Part shown: positions 40,414-46,778 of the stretch, one piece after another | Numbering within the stretch: position 1 is the stretch's first letter | How the letters are laid out: every line of letters begins with the position of its first letter | Source of the DNA: CAZUMW01 sp964621615 | GTDB lineage: Bacteria; Desulfobacterota; WTBG01; CAIYCZ01; CAIRTM01 | Direction: 5' to 3' | Assembly (NCBI GenBank): GCA_964621615.1 | Contig: CAZUMW010000037.1 | Coordinates: forward strand, 1-46,778 | DNA: 46,778 nt | The notes under the pieces: model-generated | Database searches by the model: none | The model's input: the letters and a program-made list of their open reading frames with translations, nothing else | Told to the model about the DNA's origin: nothing | Program-made: the position numbers and the translations under genes

Positions 40414-43400
40414 ATGTGCCCTGAATTTGTACATTCATCACATAATATGGGTCCTGACTGCGCCGGCATGTTTCGTGAAATGTTTGAATATGCTGCGGAC
40501 GGTATACTTCTGGCTGATCAGGATAAGAAATTTATATATGCCAATGCGCGGGCAGCCGAAATTTTATTGTATTCGCCACAGGAACTGTGCACTATGCACA
40601 TTCAGGATCTTATACCTGAATGCGACCTTGCTGAAGTACCTCTCCGAATGGATGATATACGGCAGGGTAAAAATGTAGTTATTACCAGAACCGTCATACG
40701 AAAAGATACATCCAGGATACCGGTAGAGGTGAGCGCAGTAAAATTCAGGGAAAATAACCTTCTCGCTATTTTAAGGGATCATTCTGAAAAGGCTGCCGAG
40801 GAACATGCCCTGAAGCAGTCCGAGCTGAAATACAGGGAGCTTTTTGAACAACTAAACGATGCTGTTTTTGTTGCTGATCCTGAAACCGGAATATTGCTGG
40901 ATGTTAATAAAAGCGCAGAAAAGCTGACAGGGAAAAATCGTGAACACCTTATCGGCACTCATCAGTCAGCGCTGCACCCTCCGGAGCAGAAAGACTTTTA
41001 TGTTGAGAAATTCGGCAGTCACTGCAAAATGGGGAACGCAGCCGATTATGACGGCGTAATTGTTCACACCGGGGGTTCGCGCATACCGGTAAGAATCAGT
41101 GCTGCTGTCATTTCAATCGGGGGTCAGAAGCGCGTTGTCGGTATTTTTCATGACATATCACAGCAGCTATCCGACAGACTGCAGCTGCAAAAAAATGAAA
41201 AGCAGTTTCGTTCCGTGCTGCAAACCGCACACGACGCCATAGTCACCACCGACCGGGATGGTACGATAATGTTCTGGAACCGCGGCGCAGAGCAAATGTA
41301 CGGGTATCCAGCGGACGAAATGATCGGTTTTTCATATCTGAAAATGGTTCCGCCGCGACTGCACGATATACAGAAAAGGCTTCTCAGTAAAAATCTGGAG
41401 TCTATGCCGGATGGCTTCGGTGTTCGATCGGTTGAAGGTGTCGGCTACAGAAAAGACGGAAGGGAGTTTCCTGTTTCACTTTCCATGTCCACATGGTCTG
41501 ATGCAGGATCCACATTCATAACGATAATTGCACGGGATATCACGCAAAGGAAAAAAGCGGAAGATATTGAAAGAAACCTTGAAGCGCGGTCGCGTCAGAT
41601 CATTGAACATGCGCCCTTTCCTATAGTAATGGTAGATGAACACGGAAATCCGGAATATTTAAATCCTTCATTCAAAAGAATTATCGGCTACAGCCTTGAA
41701 GATATTTCGACGGTTGATGAGTGTTTTGAGAAGTTTTATCCTGATCCCGCATACCGAAGTAAGGTACGGGCTATCTGGCAGCAGGATATCTTAACCCTTA
41801 AGGATAACCATATTATTTATCGGCAATATGATGTGATGTGCAGGGACGGCACAGTTCGCAATGTGCTGTTCCGAGCCGGTTATATGGACAACAATAAAAT
41901 ATTCATAATGCTTGAAGACAACACCGAGCGTCAGCTTGCAGAAAAAAAGCTGCTTGCCTCGGAAAAAAAATACCGGGATTTATTTGAGCAGCTTAATGAT
42001 GCGGTTATTGTAACAGAGCTTAGCAGCGGCATCATTATGGACGTGAATAAAAAAGCCGAGCTTCAGTTCGGATACAGCAGGGCTGAATTGATCGGCACGT
42101 ACCATAAGGACCTGTACCCCCCGGAATACAGAGAGTATTATAAACAAACATTTCAAAAGCAGATAGAACAGGGAGAGGGGTCAAATATAGAAGCGCGGGT
42201 AAAAACAAAATCCGGTGATATATTAAATGTGCTTATCAGCTGCTCGGCACAGAAGCGCGGGGATATTCCGATTGTGATCGGTATTTTCCGCGATATAACC
42301 GATTATAGAAAAACACTCAGGGAGAACGAACAACTGGCCATGGCAGCGGATCAGGTCCGTGAAATTATTATTATCATGGAGCAAAACGGCATCATAACAT
42401 ATGCAAACGAATCCGCTGCGCGCCTTATGGGAACCTCTGTCCGCGGAGCAATCGGTGCCAATGCTTTTACGCAGGCAAATGGCATTTTTGCGGAGAATAT
42501 ACGAACAGTAATTTGGAGGAGCATAACGGAGGGCGCTGTCTGGACGGGGCAGCATACGGTTGTCGAGCCGGACGGCATGCATAAAATGTTTGAGAGCACG
42601 GTATCTCCTATTCGGGACGAAAACTCTGATGTCGTTAATATTGTAGCGATAGGGCGTGATGTTACCAAAGAAAAGCAAATGGAAAAAGAATTCCGTCACA
42701 CGCAGAAAATGGAGGCAATAGGGACGCTTGCCGGCGGAGTTGCACATGATTTTAATAACATACTCGGTGCAATTATGGGGTTTACCGAACTTTCCATGAA
42801 CTCGATTCAGGACACCGCTGCTTTGCGGAGCAATCTTCAGTACGTTCTTTCAGCCACCCACAGAGCAAAAGATCTTATACGGCAGATACTGACGTTCAGC
42901 CGTCAGGACGAAAAAGAAATGCAGCCCTATAACATTGCCCCTGTTATAAAAGAGGCGATTAATTTTTTGCGGGCCTCAATGCCGGCCACCATAGAGATCA
43001 GGAAAAATATCCGTCCCGATTACGATGTTATAATGGCTGAGCCCACACAGATATATCAGGTGCTGATTAATCTGTCTACCAATGCGGCCTATGCAATGAG
43101 CGAGGGCGGCGGTATACTGGAAGTTGAGCTTGTTAATGCACGGCTTGATGAAGATGAAGCCCGCTATCATAAAACCAGGCCCGGTGACTACCTTAAGCTG
43201 CGCGTCAGTGACACCGGCTACGGCATTAACAGCGCTATTATTGATAAAATTTTTGATCCTTATTTTTCCACCAAAAAGGCTGAGGAGGGAAGCGGCCTGG
43301 GGCTGTCGGTCGTGCACGGTATCGTCAGAAGCCACGGCGGTATTATCGAAGTGAAAAGCAGGACGGGGGAAGGAACCTCATTTGAAATATATTTTCCCTG

Positions 43401-43842
43401 TGTCGACAAGCCCGTATCCGCGCAGACATTTCAAAAGCGGACACTTCCGACCGGCACCGAACATATATTGATTGTCGATGATGAGGTCTCACTCGTTGAG
43501 ATGAGCAAATCAATGCTTGAAACAATGGGATATACGGTAACCGCTTTTCTCGACCCCGGGGATGCCCTTGCTTTTGTAAGCAGCGATAGCCCCAAAGTTG
43601 ATCTGGCGATTCTTGATAAAACCATGCCCGTTATGACGGGTATTCAGCTTGCTCATGAAATAAGGAAAATAAACCGTGAAGTGCCTATGATTATGTGTAC
43701 GGGATACCCCGATGCAGATGATCCTGAGAAAATAAAGCTGGCAGGTATTAATGAAATTATGCTAAAGCCGGTTTACATGCATGATCTGGCACAAAAGGTG
43801 CGCCATCTTCTTGATGCTGAAGCACAGAAGTGCACCTCCTGA
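40414..43842 (+). CDS. Soluble multi-PAS hybrid histidine kinase
   Basis: 1142 residues with no transmembrane segment. Six PAS-type sensor domains in tandem (about 20-125, 137-255, 260-385, 395-510, 515-635 and 640-760). PAS2 and PAS5 are near-duplicates, both starting YR(E/D)LFEQLNDAV and containing IGT(H/Y) and LHPPE/LYPPE. HisKA follows with His778 in GVAHDFNNIL, then HATPase (NLSTNAAYA, DTGYGI, GSGLGLSVVHGI) and a C-terminal receiver with Asp1068 (LDKTMPVMTG). The phosphorelay must pass on to an unlinked partner. With six cytoplasmic PAS domains, intracellular redox or metabolite sensing is likely. GGGGGTG precedes the ATG. It stands alone. Confidence 0.95.
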   Translation: MCPEFVHSSHNMGPDCAGMFREMFEYAADGILLADQDKKFIYANARAAEILLYSPQELCTMHIQDLIPECDLAEVPLRMDDIRQGKNVVITRTVIRKDTSRIPVEVSAVKFRENNLLAILRDHSEKAAEEHALKQSELKYRELFEQLNDAVFVADPETGILLDVNKSAEKLTGKNREHLIGTHQSALHPPEQKDFYVEKFGSHCKMGNAADYDGVIVHTGGSRIPVRISAAVISIGGQKRVVGIFHDISQQLSDRLQLQKNEKQFRSVLQTAHDAIVTTDRDGTIMFWNRGAEQMYGYPADEMIGFSYLKMVPPRLHDIQKRLLSKNLESMPDGFGVRSVEGVGYRKDGREFPVSLSMSTWSDAGSTFITIIARDITQRKKAEDIERNLEARSRQIIEHAPFPIVMVDEHGNPEYLNPSFKRIIGYSLEDISTVDECFEKFYPDPAYRSKVRAIWQQDILTLKDNHIIYRQYDVMCRDGTVRNVLFRAGYMDNNKIFIMLEDNTERQLAEKKLLASEKKYRDLFEQLNDAVIVTELSSGIIMDVNKKAELQFGYSRAELIGTYHKDLYPPEYREYYKQTFQKQIEQGEGSNIEARVKTKSGDILNVLISCSAQKRGDIPIVIGIFRDITDYRKTLRENEQLAMAADQVREIIIIMEQNGIITYANESAARLMGTSVRGAIGANAFTQANGIFAENIRTVIWRSITEGAVWTGQHTVVEPDGMHKMFESTVSPIRDENSDVVNIVAIGRDVTKEKQMEKEFRHTQKMEAIGTLAGGVAHDFNNILGAIMGFTELSMNSIQDTAALRSNLQYVLSATHRAKDLIRQILTFSRQDEKEMQPYNIAPVIKEAINFLRASMPATIEIRKNIRPDYDVIMAEPTQIYQVLINLSTNAAYAMSEGGGILEVELVNARLDEDEARYHKTRPGDYLKLRVSDTGYGINSAIIDKIFDPYFSTKKAEEGSGLGLSVVHGIVRSHGGIIEVKSRTGEGTSFEIYFPCVDKPVSAQTFQKRTLPTGTEHILIVDDEVSLVEMSKSMLETMGYTVTAFLDPGDALAFVSSDSPKVDLAILDKTMPVMTGIQLAHEIRKINREVPMIMCTGYPDADDPEKIKLAGINEIMLKPVYMHDLAQKVRHLLDAEAQKCTS

Positions 43843-43879
43843 ACGGTGCCGTTTTGCTTGCTTTGTTACATTATTGTCT

Positions 43880-44075
43880 CCTTCGGGGTTTAAAACCCTC
43901 GCCTTCCCCGCAGAGCGGGATCTTCGATAGGCGAAGAATGATTATTGGCTCAGAACGTGCTGTTCGTACAGGGTGCTTACCCTCAGGAGAATTTTTGTAG
44001 TTATGTGTTTTTCCTTTAGTCCCGACACGTCGGAAAATGAATCCACCGGTTTGTAGCCGGTGGTAGTTCAATTTG
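43880..44075 (-). mobile_element. IS200/IS605-type remnant or MITE
   Basis: No open transposase, but a chain of hairpins read on the minus strand: CCACCGG-N7-CCGGTGG (44043-44063) at one end, CCGAC / GTCGG, GGGTAAGCACCC, and a nested TCGCC ... CCCGC-TCT-GCGGG ... GGCGA structure followed by GGGTTTTAAACCC at the other end. Such subterminal hairpins with a structured right end are characteristic of IS200/IS605 elements and their short non-autonomous derivatives; the right part resembles an omega-RNA-like end. An 86-codon frame across it is a by-product. Its boundaries are approximate. Confidence 0.45.
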
Positions 44076-44099
44076 GACACCAGTGCCCCCATATGATGT

Positions 44100-44450
44100 A
44101 TGAAACCATTGCGCTTCGAATTATACCGCATTTTTCACAGTTTTTTCCTGCTTGCTATTGCAATAGCCATCGGTGTTTACTCTTCCGGGTATTTTTTATC
44201 AATATCTCAAAAAAAGCATGAGGCATATGAGAAGTCATTCCAGGTAGTGTATCCCAATTGGGGAAAGCCTCCTTCCGGGTCCGGCAGTCCGGATTTGTCA
44301 GGTAATTCCAGACAAATTTCTTCCGGATCTTTTTTTTTCAATCGAAAAACATTATATGCATATTTAGAGTCAGTGGTTCCGGTCTGGATAGTTTTTTTTG
44401 TCATATATTTTGCTGCAAAAAAACTTGTTCAAAAACGCTGCTCTCACTAG
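44100..44450 (+). CDS. Small membrane protein of unknown function
   Basis: 116 residues, family not recognised. Two transmembrane helices (about 12-34 and 88-108) enclose a loop of about 50 residues with Gly/Ser/Pro. The start sits immediately after the IS605-like remnant, and no Shine-Dalgarno precedes the ATG, so the real start or promoter may have been altered by that insertion. It is 82 nt upstream of the metallophosphoesterase gene on the same strand. Confidence 0.5.
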   Translation: MKPLRFELYRIFHSFFLLAIAIAIGVYSSGYFLSISQKKHEAYEKSFQVVYPNWGKPPSGSGSPDLSGNSRQISSGSFFFNRKTLYAYLESVVPVWIVFFVIYFAAKKLVQKRCSH

Positions 44451-44532
44451 ATTTCAGCAGTATCGATCGCCGGGAAACGTTAATGGGCTGTATTCCCTGC
44501 AGGTGCGGCAGTTAAACAATGCGTCCGATTAA

Positions 44533-45612
44533 ATGAGCAGAGCTGTTCCATACATACTATTTTACAGTATCGTGTTTGCCGTGCTTCTCGGGCTGCACCT
44601 TTACATTTATATCCGGATTCGTGACAGCCTTCCACTCCTTATCACACAGTACGGAATTCTGTGTGTTGTTGTGTGCGCCGCACTCTTTCCGGCTGCTTCA
44701 CTTTTTGAAACGTTTTATCATAGCTCACTGACTGTTGCTGTATATATGCTTTCCTCTGTGTGGCTGGGTTTCGTTTTCCTGTTAGCGTCTGTGTGTATAC
44801 TGTATGAGCCGGTGCGGCTCGTGCTGCCCGCACATGGGCGTATATCCGGGTGGATTCTTGTTGCGTGTGCTGCTGCTCTTTCAGTTTACGGCATCGCGAA
44901 TGCACGAAAGATAAGGGTGAAGGAGGTTACAATACAGCTGGAAGGGCTGAGCGGAAACGTGACTGCGGCACTGTGGTCGGATGTGCATCTGGGGACTATA
45001 AACACAAAGGGGTATCTTGAAAAAATAGTTCGTATTACAGACAGCCTGAATCCTGATATGGTTTTTGTGACCGGGGATTTATTTGACGGCCGCGGAACTG
45101 TTTCTGAAGATATTGTTTCGCCGGTGAGAGCCCTTGCAGCTGAAGCATTCATGGTTACCGGTAACCATGAAAAATATCTGGGGATTGATACGGTTGTACG
45201 TGCATTGGCAAACAGCGGCATTACATTGCTCAGAAATGAAAAGGTCGTATATAAGGGAATACAAATAATTGGTACCGATTATCCGCAAAAGGAATATACC
45301 CGTGCAAATGAATATGTCAGTACGATACCGGTCAGCCCGGATATGCCGGCAGTGCTGCTGAATCATACCCCCGCCGGTTTTGAGGATGCGGCTGCGGCGG
45401 GCATTGACCTCCAGCTTTCCGGTCACACGCACAACGGACAGATATTTCCGTTTACCCTCCTTGTGAAGCTGTTTTATCCTCACACTAAAGGCCTCTATTC
45501 ATGGGATAGCATTCAACTTTATGTGTCACCGGGTACCGGCACCTGGGGGCCGCCCATGAGAATCGGTTCAGAAAACGAAATAACTCTTTTACATTTTGTA
45601 AAGAGTGAATGA
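44533..45612 (+). CDS. Membrane-bound metallophosphoesterase (YkuE-like)
   Basis: 359 residues. Four N-terminal transmembrane helices (about 5-27, 37-55, 65-90, 105-120) precede a calcineurin-like domain with all motifs: SDVHLG (149-154), TGDLFDG (190-196), GNHE (220-223), LNHTP and GHTHNGQ. Proteins of this type are metal-dependent phosphoesterases facing cytoplasm or periplasm, some acting on UDP-diacylglucosamine or lipid substrates; the substrate here is unknown. The ATG has a poor ribosome-binding site. It is followed by the SRAP gene 26 nt downstream. Confidence 0.93.
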   Translation: MSRAVPYILFYSIVFAVLLGLHLYIYIRIRDSLPLLITQYGILCVVVCAALFPAASLFETFYHSSLTVAVYMLSSVWLGFVFLLASVCILYEPVRLVLPAHGRISGWILVACAAALSVYGIANARKIRVKEVTIQLEGLSGNVTAALWSDVHLGTINTKGYLEKIVRITDSLNPDMVFVTGDLFDGRGTVSEDIVSPVRALAAEAFMVTGNHEKYLGIDTVVRALANSGITLLRNEKVVYKGIQIIGTDYPQKEYTRANEYVSTIPVSPDMPAVLLNHTPAGFEDAAAAGIDLQLSGHTHNGQIFPFTLLVKLFYPHTKGLYSWDSIQLYVSPGTGTWGPPMRIGSENEITLLHFVKSE

Positions 45613-45638
45613 GGATGCACGCTTGACAAGGAGCACAT

Positions 45639-46316
45639 ATGTGCGGCAGATTTGTTCAGGCCAGCCCGCTTCACACTATTCGACACGTGATTCCTGTTGA
45701 TGTTGTTACCTGCGGGCTTGAACAAAACTATAATGTTTCACCTGCACAGGATGTGCTGGCGGTGGTATATTATCAGGGTGAATACAGGATGGGCAGGCTG
45801 TTCTGGGGGTTTTTGCCTGATTGGGCTGATGAGAAAAAACAGCTCAGGCCGGTAATTAATGCACGATATGAGACGCTCGCCTCAAAAAAATTGTTCAGGA
45901 AATCCTTTTTGTCAAGACGGTGTATTATTCCTGCAGACGGGTTTTACGAATGGAAGAAGGAAAAAGGCGCTAAGCGGCCGTGGTTTATATATGACGCTTC
46001 CGGTAAACCGCTGCTGTTTGCCGGACTATGGAATGTTGTAAAGCGCGCATGCACAGATGTCTATAGATCGTGTGCCGTGATTACGGTTGAGGCATCGGAG
46101 CCGGTCAATAATATACACTCCAGAATGCCGGCAATGCTTACGTCTGAAGCTTCGAAGAAGTGGTTGACAACTCAGACTGATGATGCTGATGCTGTACGAA
46201 CAATTCTGGCTGAGGGGCAGACGCACCACCTGAATCTTCACCCGGTGTCAAAAAAAGTGAACAATCCCAAAAACAATGATGCATCCTGTATTGAGCCAGT
46301 ATCTGACACAAGGTGA
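45639..46316 (+). CDS. SRAP-domain protein (YedK/HMCES family)
   Basis: 225 residues. Forms a thiazolidine crosslink with abasic sites in single-stranded DNA and so protects replication. The catalytic Cys2 directly follows the start Met (MCGRF). NYNVSP, INARYET, CIIPADGFYEWK and NIHSRMP are the other conserved active-site elements (Asn, Glu and His). AAGGAG five nt upstream makes the start certain. It is linked to the metallophosphoesterase but functionally separate. Complete. Confidence 0.96.
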   Translation: MCGRFVQASPLHTIRHVIPVDVVTCGLEQNYNVSPAQDVLAVVYYQGEYRMGRLFWGFLPDWADEKKQLRPVINARYETLASKKLFRKSFLSRRCIIPADGFYEWKKEKGAKRPWFIYDASGKPLLFAGLWNVVKRACTDVYRSCAVITVEASEPVNNIHSRMPAMLTSEASKKWLTTQTDDADAVRTILAEGQTHHLNLHPVSKKVNNPKNNDASCIEPVSDTR

Positions 46317-46778
46317 TCTCCATTTAACTATGCGATGAAACGTTCTGCCTGCTGACACGTACTTCATCTGCATCGGCGGTTGTGAATCGTCGCGAAAGCC
46401 GTTTGGCGGTTGTCATTGTACACGTTTCATTTTACAATATGGCAATACGATAATAATCATGGGTAAATCCCCGGCTCTGCCGGTGGGCTATGAACGAATT
46501 TTCCTCATTTTGAGAGTCACACATTAACTTTTATCCAGTAGTGTCAAAAACAGTTTAAGGAAGCCGGTTCGGGCGGTTCTCTGCAAAGCCCCCGCAACAA
46601 ATGCAACAGATTATGGAACTGCATGTGCCGTTAAACATCAGCATACACACGGCCCGGCGTGTGCTGCCCGGGGCAATCCCTGCATAATGCCTGCATCGTA
46701 GTGTCGTTGAGCAGTCGCAGGCCTGGACAAAGCGAAGCGTGTCCGGCGATAATGCGTAAAAAATCTCCCCTAACCCCT
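46317..46778. other. End region with hairpins; no gene recognised
   Basis: 462 nt without a convincing gene. It contains a CCGGC-TCT-GCCGG hairpin (46471-46483, REP/IS200-like, related to 148-160), a hairpin with stem GGACA / TGTCC extended by GCC / GGC (46721-46747), and a CCCCTAACCCCT end. The hairpins are not terminators. The sequence probably stops in a repeat. Confidence 0.5.
46469..46485 (+). repeat. CCGGC hairpin (REP/IS200-end-like), end copy
   Basis: CCGGC-TCT-GCCGG preceded by GGGTAAATCC, equivalent to GGTAAACCA-CCGGC at 145-163 read on the minus strand. Hairpins of this family flank both ends of the window and occur in the IS605-like remnant. Confidence 0.5.

Noticed and set aside
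43871..44131. 86-codon minus-strand frame as a protein
   Set aside because: It crosses several strong hairpins of the IS605-like remnant, has no domain and no ribosome-binding site.
1..46778. CRISPR array, rRNA, prophage structural genes or toxin-antitoxin pair
   Set aside because: No regularly spaced direct repeats, no rRNA sequence, and no small paired genes or phage structural motifs were seen.

Overview
This 46.8 kb window looks like chromosome from a Gram-negative, probably anaerobic bacterium; it may be a whole assembly contig, because both ends lie in repeats. Evidence for a Gram-negative cell: dTDP-rhamnose and UDP-xylose genes, lipoprotein signals, a predicted outer-membrane barrel and periplasmic multihaem cytochromes. 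Evidence for anaerobic, redox-active life: System II (ResB/CcsA) cytochrome c maturation, 21 CXXCH haem sites in three adjacent genes, a NapH-type polyferredoxin, a BioB-like radical-SAM enzyme and the selenium marker YedF. No rRNA or universal marker is present that would let me name a phylum; I see no phage structural genes, no CRISPR array and no intact transposase.

Layout. 1-6100, all minus strand: rplU-rpsF-rpsR-rplI-dnaB, then dnaK with its own promoter, then a DUF1844 gene. 6.4-12.1 kb, plus strand: a secreted Ig-like surface protein with a strong terminator, the rmlB-rmlD-UXS sugar-nucleotide genes, two small membrane/secreted unknowns and a tRNA-Pro(CGG) with a clear promoter. 12.1-13.1 kb: a decayed tyrosine-recombinase fragment and an alpha/beta hydrolase. 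13.2-16.6 kb: resB-ccsA and a quinone-oxidoreductase-like gene. 16.6-22.2 kb: a MoxR/VWA pair, membrane-anchored metallo-beta-lactamase-fold protein, SpoT-like HD hydrolase, lytic transglycosylase and lipoprotein MsrB. 22.1-25.6 kb, minus strand: an operon of heptahaem cytochrome, decahaem lipoprotein cytochrome and a 5'-nucleotidase-like/tetrahaem fusion. 25.8-32.3 kb, minus strand: two-domain rhodanese lipoprotein, polyferredoxin, a cellulose-synthase-like transferase, a GT-C transferase and an outer-membrane barrel. 32.7-39.7 kb: a secreted unknown, a four-rhodanese lipoprotein, GT-C, GT2 and DUF2064 transferases, a BioB-like radical-SAM gene and yedF. 40.4-46.3 kb: a large soluble PAS hybrid histidine kinase, an IS200/IS605-like remnant, a small membrane protein, a metallophosphoesterase and an SRAP protein.

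Main observation. The 5'-nucleotidase-like/cytochrome gene (22146-23567, minus) is split by one in-frame TGA at 23340-23342. The reading frame, conserved motifs and domain order continue on both sides, so the gene reads as one 473-residue protein. The TGA falls where I recall Cys-containing relatives having the last Cys of an EPCGC motif, giving EPCG-U. A GC-rich hairpin with a GGA loop lies 20 nt downstream, matching the bacterial SECIS layout as I remember it. The window also carries yedF, a selenium-trait marker. I propose an unusual selenoprotein: a periplasmic metallophosphatase/multihaem cytochrome with Sec at residue 76. A Cys-to-stop mutation remains the main alternative.

Other structure: a palindromic element of about 89 bp occurs twice, each time in a divergent intergenic region, with outward-facing TTGAC(A/C) boxes; a GCCCGG hairpin repeat occurs three times; and CCGGC hairpins occur three times, one of them inside the IS605-like remnant.
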